64,000 nucleotides of DNA from Ancylostoma caninum. Taxonomy: Eukaryota; Nematoda; Chromadorea; Rhabditida; Ancylostomatidae. Shown here in pieces: positions 34,076 through 46,300 of the stretch. The translations under genes were made by a program, and so were the position numbers. The notes below the pieces were generated by a model. It ran no database searches. It saw only the letters and a list, made by a program, of their open reading frames with translations, and was not told the origin of the DNA. How positions within the stretch are numbered: position 1 is the first letter of the stretch; each line of letters starts with the position of its first letter. The DNA lies in the NCBI GenBank assembly GCA_037903475.1, contig JBAJFG010000492.1:2480001-2544000 (forward strand), given 5' to 3'.

Positions 34076-36836
34076 AGTTTCAATCTTTTTGCTCACTACT
34101 TTACTTAAGAGCACAGAGGTAGGACAATGCTAATAATTTTATCTCAGTTTCTTCGTTACGACTATTCCTGACTCATCCACATCTTCAAATCAAACAAAAC
34201 AATTGAAGCAGCAGTGAACATGGTGTGATACAGTGTCAGACAGTAACTGGTTATATTAGCACGGAGGTACATGGATAAGAACATTTTTGAGTCTGATCAT
34301 GTACATAGAACATAACGCCGAGATTTCATTGCTCCTAAGATGAATGTACCTTTGTTTTCATAACAAACATATGTATACATCTGTAGAGGAGCCTTAGTTA
34401 TCCTACAACAATGTTGGTATTCACTTATACAAGGAGCATCCAATGTTTCCTAGAACCAAATATATCATCTCCTACGTGTCTCCGATGTGACAAGCAAATG
34501 GAGCTCGTAGTCTGCAGAAAACTTCAACCTAAACTTTCTAGCGTTGCTGATAATAATTTTAGGAAGGCAGGAATGTCGACAGAGATATCCACTGCGAGCA
34601 AAGTGACCAAATCCGGGACCACGAGTGCGACGGTGACGTCACCTCGAATCGCCGCACAGGTTTTTTCCTGGTTGCAGCGATTCTGCGCTGCTGTTCCATG
34701 AAAGCGAATGTGTGGAAACCCGAACGAGATGGAGCGGTTGTCGAGTGGGTGGCACCTGATTCCGTCAAAACATACCGCTCCGGCATGACCAGCGACCCAT
34801 TTACCCGCACACACGCGTGGATGAATGTTTCTGGAATATTGTTGTATTGTGTTTGGTTGTTTCTCCTTGGCGCTTACTAGCACGGGTCTCTCCAGCAGCT
34901 GGAAATAGTTCAGGTATCTGGCCAAATCCTCACTTCTGCTTCCAGTTTGAAACACTCACCCTTACTGAGGAAAGCATGCCTCAAATATGAGGATTTTGTT
35001 GTTGTTTTGGAACATATGCAAATGATCGCACGCTTGCCTCGCACGCTGTCAGGCGTTCAGTTTGGGGATGAACTGGATGTTAATGGTGTTGACTAGTCTC
35101 CAGTCAGCTGGCCGAGCTACGGGGCCTTCCGAGCGCCGTGAGCTCATACTTCTGCCTCATCGCAGCCGTCCACTCGGTGCTCTGTCGATTCTTTCACCCG
35201 GTTTCTATTCAACGCGGAACTAGCAATCACTCGTAAACAGTCTTTGTTCAGCGACCACCGCTAATCAAGTGAGGCTTTTTCTGAGGTTTGCCGCATTCAA
35301 ATTCTTACGGCGAAATTCGTCTTGGTCCTCGAATGTTCGTGCAGAGAAGAACTAACGCGCTCATGTTGAGCAGTTAAGCTTGCTTAGGTTTTCATTTAAG
35401 TATTTTCTTTCGTTGGGTTGTTTACAAATTATTTCAGCAATGAGTTTTAAACCTATTATCCTGCCGTCTTTGCTGTGATTGCCTCCTTACCGAGTTATGT
35501 CCACAAAGCGCTCACTTGGAGTGCTTTCACACACAAGATTGATCTCAGAAGGCAGGTAACCTCAAAGAAAAGATGAATCTAGGCTTTGATTGTATTCAAT
35601 TCACATGATGACCCCCTTTGCGGTGTATTGCTAATAAAAACAACATTTGCAACAAATTAGTTGTCTCCTTCGACAATTTCAGCGCGAGCACACTCATCAA
35701 TTTTGTCAGCACCCCCTATCTTTCTTTATTGTTCTTTACTGCGGGGTGCAATCCATTTTTACCACTTTATTGTTCTTCCCCCAAGGTTACAATCCATTTG
35801 TATATTATGGGACAGTTCTACCTGCCACAGATTTGTGGCTAAACATCTCTCTGCTGTACATTTCTGAGAACTTTTCTTCTTTCTTGGTTGGAATCTAACT
35901 TTACTGCATATCCTTCATTTCGATTGCTGATCCGTCCATGCGTGCAAATTTTGGCGAACAACTCCTTGCATGTTGCCGACTGTTTCACTGACGTATGTAC
36001 ACAGACACAGTATCACGTGATTACTACAACTGCTGCGCGTGTGCTGTTATTTCGGCGAGATGTTTTGACAGTAAACTTCCTTTGGGAGCTTTTGTTTTGT
36101 TCAATTTTCTCTATTGCTACTTTCTTGTGAACCAGTTCGTCATTTTCCTTCCCTTAGAATTCAGATGTTTTATCAAATGAGAACTTTCACAACTTATGCA
36201 GAAGCGCGTATGACATTTAATTATGTTCCTTACATGCCTACACATTGCCGAACTATAATTTCTGTAGTAAGGATGTCTTTCCATTATTCAACAAACTGGC
36301 AGCAGGACGGATTTTGCATGCATTACTAAGCGAGACACGCGCGTTCGCCTCAGAATGTGTGAGTGCTCCACCGGTTGGGCACACGACCAACTTCGTATAC
36401 CTCTCGTGCTGAGTCCGATGAGCACGTTGTCGCCAATCTGTTAAAGACGGAGGGCTAATATGTGACTGCTTTAGTGTTTACTTATCTGCCATCTTTGCTC
36501 ATGTGAAATCTCTATACTTCAGGTAATTGGGGTATTAATTTTACGGCATATAATTTTCGGTGTATTGAACAAATGAATAAATAAATGAATAGATAAATAA
36601 ACAGATAAATAAAGACTATTCTTCTGTTTATTTATCCATTTTGGATGGACGCCTACTAAATCAATAAAATTAAAATCATACACACAATCAATTTCAACAT
36701 CATCTACAAGAGATAGCAACAAACGCATATATGATTAATAATTTTACCTTAGAGTCTGGTTGTAAGTTTCCATTTTTATAAGCAGCGTCTGGCTAGCATT
36801 TATGTAATGGTGGGTGCCTAATGTAATACACAAACA
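34076..36836. other. No recognisable gene
   Basis: No supported exon set. A LINE-like tail lies at 36558-36613. The frames at 34524-34955 and 35618-36329 have no family resemblance. Confidence 0.4.
36558..36613 (+). repeat. AATAAATA-rich retrotransposon tail
   Basis: CGGTGTATTGAACAAATGAA followed by imperfect ATAAATAA repeats, like the tails at 28784 and 41203. Confidence 0.5.
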
Positions 36837-37365
36837 CAGGGTGTCCCAAAACAGCGTTTACACTGTTTTCACTCCTATAACCCCACTACACCTGGAAGCC
36901 AAGGCGAACTCTTTTGGAGTCTCAGAGAGTAAGAGGTGTTCGAAACAACCGTCTTGGCAGCAATATTTTGGTCTGCAACGCTTTATGACTGATCGACAAG
37001 CATCTGCTATCACTTGTATGGTAATGGAGTTACAAGCAACTGCGACCTCCTTCCGTGGCATTGATTGTTCGTGGTTTTGAAGTCTACACCACGTTCTTCG
37101 CGTTTCCAAGTAGAAATCCAGCGGCTCCGGGAATCGGGACATCTGGATGGTACTCCAGACTCCCTCGTCTTGAACTCCATCCCCCAGCAAACTCGCTCTG
37201 ACGTTAAGAAAAGTTGTTACTATGGCAAATGTGAAGATTTTGTGCAATAGTGTAACCAGTATACAGGGGCTAGCTGTATATTTCCTTAGAACGTTCCTTC
37301 TTGTCATAATTTCCGTTGGAAATACTCACGTTCTAGTTGGTTAAACATTATTTCGGGACACCCTG
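36837..37365 (-). mobile_element. Mariner-like deletion derivative with transposase C-terminus (529 bp)
   Basis: The ends CAGGGTGTCCCAAAA (36837) and its inverse …TTTCGGGACACCCTG (37365) match in 14 of 15 bases. The minus strand is open across most of the element. It encodes FPEPLDFYLE, resembling the (SPDLN)PLDYxLW end of a DDE domain, then VIADACRSVIKR and DGCFEHLLL, typical of mariner-family C-termini. The N-terminus and first catalytic residues are absent. No TA duplication is visible at the borders as drawn. Confidence 0.6.
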
Positions 37366-40300
37366 CAAGTTACTACATGTAAGTTGCGTAGCTATGAGCA
37401 TTTGTTTTATGTCTTGTTCTCCTTAATTATATTGTTAAAGCAATAGGTAATTTGTAAATATGTGCAACTTAAAATTATGTGTAAATATCCTTTTTGAATA
37501 TCTCTAAAAAATGTTATCGCATGTCTGAAACAGTGAGTCGGATTTCGCAGTTTTTTTAGGTAAATTTTTTCTAAAGATTTCTTAGGTTTGGATTTTCAGA
37601 TAACAGTGTGCACTAACATTATTTTCAGTCACGTGAGTTTGTGCGGATGCATTATGATGCGAAGGGCATCGCGAAAAAAGTGCGAACACTTCGATTTTAG
37701 CTAGCTCCATAAATACGCATTCACCTGCATGATTCTTTCTTCAAAGTTTGAGAAGTCTTGTTTTCCTCATTCTCTTTGTTTTTCAAGCCAGAATCCGGAA
37801 GTTTGAACACTTTCGCTGTAACCACAATTTTCTCGGATAGCGAGACGAACCAGGAAATCGAACCACTCTGGGATTAATATAATGTACAGATATCCACATT
37901 AACTATGCCAACCAACACTTCCCGCGGGAGGGGTGTTTACCTCAGATACATCGCGTTTTATGCACAATTATCTCTCTTACTGGGTCACCTGCTGAATCGT
38001 GTCGTGTTCATTGCCTCCAGCGATTTATCATTATTATTGTGTTATTTTCAAGGAGGAAAATATTACGGTAGAGATTGTCACTTGAATAAAGATTACGCTT
38101 CTTTCCTGTGAGGTGCTGTTTTGCCAGAAGGAAAATCGAGTTGTCCCGTACTACTTCCTCCTTTTTTCAGTAAGATTTTCGCCAGTTTACTATAAAGTCG
38201 CTAAATATGGTGTGTTAGTGAATCTCACACGAAGTCCATAACTCTTAAAGATGGTCCACTTTTCTAATGTGTGGGTGGCTCCCTTGTCCGTCAACGTTTC
38301 CATTTCGGAGAAGTTCTTTCACCATAAACTTTCATTCTCCAGCTATACCTGAAAAACTGCACCTCACAAGTTGCACAGTTGGCCCAGCCCCTTGCTGCGG
38401 AACAACTTTTTCCACACTTTTTGCGCTTGGACATCTTCTGTGCACCACACCCCAGCGGTTTCTTAGCGGCTGATCGTAAAGTCGAATCGCTGGAATCGGT
38501 CGATCCGAACCGTTGCGCCCATGATCCAGCCATAGTATTTATAAAAGCGTCCAACGAGATATCCAGAAATATAGGTCGCGATAGCGCGCCTCTCTTTATT
38601 CAAAACATAGCATTTCCTTACAAATTCCATCCCTTTACGAGTAGCACGAACCCATTGAGGCCACTAAGAAACAATAATAAACGTTGCATTTACTTGTTGC
38701 TGTCTTCACGCTTTTTTTAACTGTATTGTATCAGAGACGCTTGGATAGTATAGAAAAAGTGTTTTTATCATTTGTAGTAATTTTAGTGTTCGTCAGTGAA
38801 ATGCATTATAAAGGTTATGAAATAGAACACAACTTAGTCACTATACCAGTCTTTGTGAGAAATGATGCCTTCCAACTCTCATTTAAATACCAGTTTCAAA
38901 TCGTGCCCTTCAAAATGGACATGTTCTCCAACCATTGCTAATACCATAATGCTGCTTTCCTGTCTCGCCTTTCTGTCCACCTACGAACTATCACTCAGAT
39001 CTCACTATCCATTTATTGAACAATAATGTACTTCCTACTGACTTTTCCACTCTGAGTTGCCCCTAGCAGATGCTTTCGTGGTACTCTGCCTTAACGAGTT
39101 ATTTTTCTTTGGATACACTGTTTTTTTTTTTCATATTTCACCATCTGTATTTTTGTATTCTTTGTTTGTTTGGTTGGTTGTTTTCTTGGCGTATTCGAAG
39201 GCGGCATTAAAATTAGTGTGTAAATAATATAATGAAGTACAATATTGCCAAGTCATAAAAAATAAACTCTAGTGAATAAAAGTAAGTGTAGTAAACGTAA
39301 TATGGATGTAAATATAGTGTAATTCTGCCTCTCTTGCTTCAAAAGAGAAGCATGTATACATATTATTGCTTAGTCTAAATTAGGTTAAACTTTGTTTCGA
39401 TGAAGTTTAGTTTTTCCTCTCTACCTTTCTAACTTTTCTCTCTTCTTAATTCTCCGACTGCAGTCCACGGGTAACAATTAGATCATCTGCTTTCTATCAT
39501 AGTTTCGTTATAAAATCTGTTACTCGCGCTCATAATGTAAGTCAATTGATTGTTGAGTCAAACCAATGTCCCCAATGCTCCCATTCAGTGAACTTGCCGG
39601 AACTCTCGACACATTTAAACTCTTCCTTTTCCGCATATTCAGGTCATCGCTACCCTGCTGTGTGCGCTCGATTGCCCTCGATCCTCGATTCGACGACGGC
39701 AAATTCTTGGCCTTTTTTGTCAAACTCACCCGCATCCAACGCGTGGATTTACCGCATTCCCACGAACGCCTCACCTTAATTGTAGTCTAATCTCCAGTCG
39801 ATGCCCCTAACTGAAGTCATAAACCAATCCTTTTTCAATTGCCTTTGATCTTTGTCACTTCTGCTGTGCGCTGCTTTCTACACTTAGTCACCAGTACTGT
39901 AAGAAACTCTTTTCTTTATCCTTATACGAATGAAGTCACTTGCCGCGCTCTTTTCTTATTAACTTCGCATTGGCAGGAGGGAAAAAACAAACGCCGCATG
40001 TTAACGCTGCCCATAGAAGTTGCACCTGCTTATCCTGGATTACTGCTTACTTTTGCTTTATGGACAATGTGCCATCTGGACTGTGTGTTATGTGATTAAC
40101 ACTTGTGAGGACACGACCTCGCCATATCAAGGTTTCAAATCTCGCCACGTTAGCCGCCCCACCACCACGTCATTCTCTGAACATGTTCTATGAGCCGTTG
40201 CAGGTCTCGCTCCGAATTCTCCTCTTTTGCTCCTTTCTGATGGCGAGTGAATATTTCTCTAAGTGGCACAAAGACTTTTTTTTTGTTTCACAGTTTTACC

Positions 40301-42727
40301 TCGTTTCTCCTGAGCACAAGCGCTTGTTTTCGATAACCTCTTCCTTTTCTTGGGCTATAGGATATGAGCTATAAGATATGATGAAGTGAACAAATGGTAT
40401 TCGTCAGCATTCAGAAACTTCACTTCGAAGAGAATTAGTGTCCCAAACGAATTAGTTTTTTTTTTCCACCAGTTCCCCACTTATGTAGGCTACTAACAAC
40501 GAATGTTTCTGCAACACTTTAATGTTTCTCCTTTCCCATATGAGAGGAGGTGCATTACCTTCAAGACGGGTTTTTAAATAATGCATAGTAGGAAGATTTT
40601 GCCAGCAGCAGCTTTCACTGTCTTATATCAAGAAGTGTTTGTACATGTAAATGGACTACTGTTCTTTTGAAGAGTTAGCACTACATGGTTGAGGTACACT
40701 TTGCTGCGACTCCTTCTTCATTCTTTCTTCTTTTTGGGAGTATAGGATAAAATCTGGACATGGTGAATACTATACGGAAATCCGAAATATTCATCGAGGT
40801 TTCGTTCATAGTCTATCCTCTAAGTTTTTGTCCAACATATTGATCACACAACATTTTGGCATCTTGTTTCTGTTTCGGAAAATGTTCTTTTTTGAATACT
40901 GCTGTGCATTGTGATCGTTCGGGGAACATAATTCTGAAAGGGTGTGGGTTGCATGACAAGGAATTCTATATTTCTTCCTATTCGCCTTCCTCTTTCATGC
41001 ATCATACGTACATGATGAAAGTGAAGTCTCGAGAATGTTGTGTTTTTGCCAATTCACGTTCGCAAGTGGAGCATAAATCATAAAAGTTCGTTAAGTCTTA
41101 GCGGCTAGACACGACTTTAACAAATTTTTTGTTTTATTTTGATATAGTTGTCTATTCATCTGTTCATTCAGTTTTATTTATTCGCTATTTCAATTAATAC
41201 ACCTGATGTTGTGCTATAATGTTAGCAGAGAAGTGAATCGGTACAATCAAAGGAAATGAAACAAGGTAGAATGGCAAAGAACGAATTCGCACCTCTTTTT
41301 TAACTTTATCGAGACTTCTTAATTTGTTAAAGCCGGAAAGGGTTCACTAATCGACGAGTGAGAAAAAACGAATTCTTCTCCAATTACTGGTTTAGCTCAT
41401 TCATTTTTCTTGAGTAAACCAAAAGAAATACGAAATGGATGTCTCCAGTTCTATTTCGGTGAAGCTATTTGGAAATACATCAATATCCAAGGCACCTGCT
41501 TGCAGGCTAATAAGCTCATTGCTATGAAAAAGCATGGCCAAAAAGCAACTTTCAATGGTGGCCAAAAGATGCTGGCACTGTCGCGTCTATTCGTCAATCT
41601 TCTAGAGAGAAGATAATAATGCAATGGAAAATGATGGCCGAAAATTCTTGGAATATGTCCCGTTTTCGACTTTCAGTATGTACCGGTCTACTGGTTCCAC
41701 ACCAGAGCTATATTTTTGAAGCCGCTCAGTCAGAATTGTTGAAAGTTTTAGTTCTAGTCTTTTAATTTTAGTTTTAGCCTCGAGGAAGATCTTCACGCAT
41801 GTTAGAGCCTTGATTAAAATATCTTGCTAGTTCATAGAACGCTCTCGATAAATGAATCCCTCCCTCTGCTACAGAATAAAAAACAGATGTAAAAAACAGA
41901 TGTTTACAAAATTAGTAAGTTTCATATAACTTTTCATGTATAATCGAAGAAAAAAAAAAGAGTTTTACATCATGGAATTTGCCCCTCAAGTTCGGCATCT
42001 TGCTGTTCCTGCGTTTTCATGTCTCCCTTCCTCTCAAGCTTTTTCCCTATGCGCTCAAAACTTATTCTAATTGTTCCCTTAACAGACCAGTTCCACACGT
42101 TCCCACAAACCAGCATGCGATCTCTGATCTGTTCCGCTTGCCCACCAGAAGCCATATGAAGCAGAAGAAATCTTTTCATGACTCATTTACTGCTCTAATA
42201 GGACGTTCGCTCGATTAATCTTTCCTGACCATGTCGCTTTGACATCGTGGCGAACTCGTCCGGGAATTTTATGCTGGCTTCCACGCGATATACGCATGTA
42301 TGCTGGGAGAGGGATGGGGAGGGCGTGAGCGCTTCGGCGTGTAAACCGCCTCGATGAGCTAGTATGGAGTGCTCGTTGCATTCTGTGATGATATGAAACC
42401 TTTTATACTTGTGCAGTTCAGAATAGTAAGATATTCTTGCAGAAAATTCATCATTCAGTTGATATTTTTCTTCACGATTTTCATTTTTTTATGCTGTTCA
42501 TAACCGCAGCTCTCAGGCAGTGCTTTACTACCGCCAGTTCCTTTTTTTCATGTTTTCTCTGGTACCAACCTTAGTTCCACTCCATATACTCTTGTTGTAC
42601 TTCTTCAATATGCTATCGTAGAAGAGAGAGACATTTCCATGACATGAGCGTCGTATGAGTTCTCTCCTATTCGAAATAAATTTCTACTTTATTGCTACAC
42701 TGTGAGAGGAGAATAAGTGGTCGAATG
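37366..42727. other. 5.4 kb without a recognisable gene, upstream of the transporter
   Basis: T-rich on the plus strand, which keeps several short frames open. No convincing splice-linked exons, RNA gene or promoter motif. An inverted AATAAATA-type tail is at 41155-41203. Distal promoter elements of the transporter may lie here but cannot be picked out by eye. Confidence 0.4.
41155..41203 (-). repeat. AATAAATA-type tail, inverted
   Basis: Read on the minus strand it starts GGTGTATTAATTGAAATAGC and continues with AATAAATAAA, resembling the tails at 28784 and 36558. Confidence 0.45.
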
Positions 42728-42775
42728 AACTGCTCGTCACATTTCAATTCATGAACCTGGAACAGTTGTCCGAAA
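42728..42775 (+). repeat. Dispersed direct repeat, copy 1
   Basis: AACTGCTCGTCACATTTCAA followed by TTCATGAACCTGGAACAGTTG recurs with six or so changes at 46391-46440. One copy lies upstream of the transporter and the other just inside intron 4. Confidence 0.6.
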
Positions 42776-43255
42776 CCTCAACCTCAACACCTCAAACTCA
42801 TTGCTCACTTGTTCCGTTATTTCACTTCAGTACAGCTGTTGTCTCGGTGTCTTTCAATTATCAATGGCCCTCAATCTTCAGTGCTCGTCGCTCTGAGTTC
42901 CACAAAATCCATACATCATCAACAATTCTTTACCCATCAACACATGTAGTAGTCTAGTCATTTTGGTCTCGTCTAGCCAATCCCATTGTTCATTGTCTTC
43001 GCTATATTCCACGCATATTAGGCCAACCAGTCTCATCTAATGGAGCCGAGTTCGTCCCCCTCGCTGGGAATGCTCCACCCTTCGTGGATCTGTTCAGCCA
43101 GACTCTCTTCCACTTTCATTGACAATTGAGAACGTAGAACTTCGAAGCGAATTCATTATTGTCTTGACGTTTTTGAGTTGTTTGCTTCATTGTGACCAGA
43201 GCTGACAACACCTGAGATCGTTGTTCTTCGCAATATTTTTGCCCGTATTCTGGTC

Positions 43256-43297
43256 AGCTGAATTGCTGCGATTAAGCTGTTCCGAGGCTCAAACGAG
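43256..43297 (+). promoter_or_regulatory. Possible splice or trans-splice acceptor and 5'UTR
   Basis: A pyrimidine-rich tract ending CTGGTCAG (AG at 43256-43257) lies 40 bases before the chosen ATG. In nematodes this could be a spliced-leader trans-splice site or the acceptor of a 5' exon not found here. Confidence 0.35.
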
Positions 43298-43365
43298 ATG
43301 GCCAAGACCAGCGACGTGATGTCCAGGCCGGATGCGAGCGAGGTTCACGGCTGCGGATGGTCATG
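43298..43365 (+). CDS. OATP exon 1
   Basis: Residues 1-23, cytoplasmic N-terminus. Starts at the first ATG in frame with HGCGWSW; donor GTGAGT at 43366; ends after two bases of a codon. Confidence 0.8.
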
Positions 43366-46300
43366 GTGAGTAGCCTGCTCAGACAAATTGAAGGTCGTTA
43401 AATGACGATTGGAAGAACATTTCAAGGTTCTCGCCGAAATGTCTTCGGAAATTCGCTGTCTTCAACGTGTTCATGTTCGTGCTTTCAATCAACGCCATCA
43501 TCCAAGGAATGATGGTCAATGGCTTTATATCCACTAGCATCTCCAGCATCGAGAAAAGGTTTGTCGTTGGTGGAGAAGAAATAAGGGAACACACAGCTTC
43601 TATTGCCTAACTTTTTGTGGATGGTGGAGAAGAAACGAGGGGAACATACACTTCCCATTGCCTAGCTTATCCATGAATCTTCGACCCTCAGACGCGTTTA
43701 AACTGCCATCTGGTTAGATCTAATCGCAACACATCAGAAATCGCCTGCACTTTTGGAGACCCAAAAAAAGTCAAGCATTCTATCCAACGAAGTCATTTAG
43801 CTATTTCGAGAATTCAGAAGTGATGTGAGAATGCAATTTGAACAGAGTACTCGCTCATTAGACTGAACTATTCGTCAAAAAAACAACGAGTGGTAATCAA
43901 TTTGAGAGACACCACAGACAATGTTTCTTCTCAGATGTACTCTGTCAGTGAGGAGAGCAAGGGACGAACAATTACACCATTGTGGTAAACGAACTATTGG
44001 TGTTTCATTAGAGCCGGGTTCCTACGGAAACCATCTCTTTGCAAAGGTTTCCTGGAAGCAAAGGAATTGTCATAAACTCGGCACAGGTGAAAAACTGCTG
44101 TAGTAGTTTTCAGATTCAATCTCTCATCCACAAAGTCTGGTGTGTTCTCAGCAACATATGACGTCGCGGTGGCAATCATGCTCATTCCGCTGTCTTACTA
44201 CGCTCATCGAGGTAAAAATTTCGAGCACGAGTTGCTGTACATATTTGTGACCAGACGCCCCATATCACGCTCATCTCTGTAGAAATTAATAATTATGCAA
44301 GTCAGCAGCACCACATATCAATTTTAGTATTTTAAAGCCGATGAGCTTCATCAGAATTTCTTCACTATGCATGCTTTCCTTAAATGCATACAGCAGCTCT
44401 TTCCCTACAGTTCATGCCCACTATCTAGTAACAAAATGGTGCATTCGATTCCAAATATTCTGTTGGACTAAGTCGAAAGCTTCAGAAGAAACACAAATGT
44501 TAAAAGGGTTGTAGTGCTCTTTCTTCCTGGGATATTAGGTTTTTTTTTCCAAATTTTGTTTTCAAGTTATTGAATATATTTGATGGACACTGATACATTT
44601 ATTCGGTAGAATGCAGTTTCTCCTCAAACAACTTCACTTGAGCTCATCCGGTTTAACAAGAAATTAATTAGTTTTCTGCTCGTACTTCAACAACAATTGG
44701 TAATATATAGTCCTCATTTCTAAGTGAAACATTTGACACAGGGGAATATCTGAAGCCCGTTGATATCCAACTACTGATATGGCGCTGTTTTGCATGTGGT
44801 TACTGGAAAGCTTCCACACCTCTTCGACACAAAATCTTCCATCTCTATTACAATATTCCAACACTACCAAGTCGATGATCTCTCCTCAAATTGGAACATC
44901 AATCTTGTAATTCCTAAACTGCCCTGGCCAAATGTACCCAGCACATACTAGTACGGAGGCAATGAATGAGAGGCAGGAAACCGCACCTCAGTTATCCTAA
45001 CATCATTGTTCTTTTTTTCGCATGACCCGCTGCTTTTGAAGTAGAACGTAAAATAAAAAAAACAAGGTATTCACTATTACGAGTCTTGATAAGTTGAACA
45101 TATTTTCAAAACACTGTGAATGTACGGCCGCCACTGCCCTCGATCTATCTCATTTCAATAACCCTTTTTACCTTGGACGTATAATGACCTAGGGAGGACT
45201 TCAGGAAGAAGCACAACATGGTCTACTTGTGAAGGACGCATTTTATATGGTTTTTACTATGCACTCGAACCATTGCAGAGAAACTTTTTCCGCCACTTCC
45301 CCAAATGAGGCCTTCCCTGGAGAGCAGTCGTAGTGTCCTTCAAGTGTTGCACGAGTAGCTTTTTTTGAATTTCACTGGGAACTATGCAGCCGAACTTCCT
45401 TGTTACTCGCAGCATTGGTTATAAGTACATCGATTTCGTAAGGGATCTCGAATAAATAAGACTATAAAAGTTTTCCTGAGTGGCGCCAGATCTGCCAACA
45501 TGTTGCAACGGTAGAGTTTTCTCTCGATGAAAGTCTGCTCAGCAGCATATCGATGGAGGATTATTCGGAGAATTGTGCCGTGAGAAAATTTCTTGCCTAT
45601 GCAGAATTTAAGTGCCTGTCTTCGGGAATTCTCCAAAAACGTTATGAGAAGGGTGCTTTTATTTTGCCAAAATTGCTATTGCGTGTTTCATGAGCATAGT
45701 AGTGCCGGAGACCTGGATATTGCTGAGCTTTTTATTCCCTTCCAAAAAAAAACAAATGAGTGAAGTGGTGCGGACAAACTTTATGGATTATGCGCAATTG
45801 TGGGGTTGTCCAATGCTGCAGGAACTCGTTTGCCTTGACCTCTCAATGACTTCAGTTGAATTATTAATAGTTTATTATTTCTGTTCAAAGTTTTCAATAT
45901 CATTAATATTTTCCTATAGAATTTGTTTTATAGTTATCCAGTAGTTATCCGAGCGCTGATTTTCCATTATTTTTCTAACGCTGACGCTTGGAAGAAGGAA
46001 AATTAATCGTTATAACTATCATCCATTCATCCTAATAGATATGTACATGGACCCTAAGACAATTAAACCTGGGCGTATAAAGAGAAATTTCAGTAAATAA
46101 AGTCCGCTGTATCGGCTATGGAATGTTCATGGTGGGGATCGGAGCTCTGCTGTTGATTCTGCCACATTTCATCGATGGCCTTTACGTTGTTGGTGCTCTA
46201 AGATCCGACGTCTGCGATGCTACCAGGGAGAACTCCAGCTGCGACTCACGGCAGGCTGCTGCTGCCTAGTAAGTTTTCTCTACAGAGTCAGTCATCAAGT

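Noticed and set aside
38291..38554. Minus-strand 87-residue frame with several cysteines
   Set aside because: No start context, splice partners or family resemblance; probably chance.
39520..39790. Overlapping open frames on both strands
   Set aside because: No preference between strands and no recognised motif.
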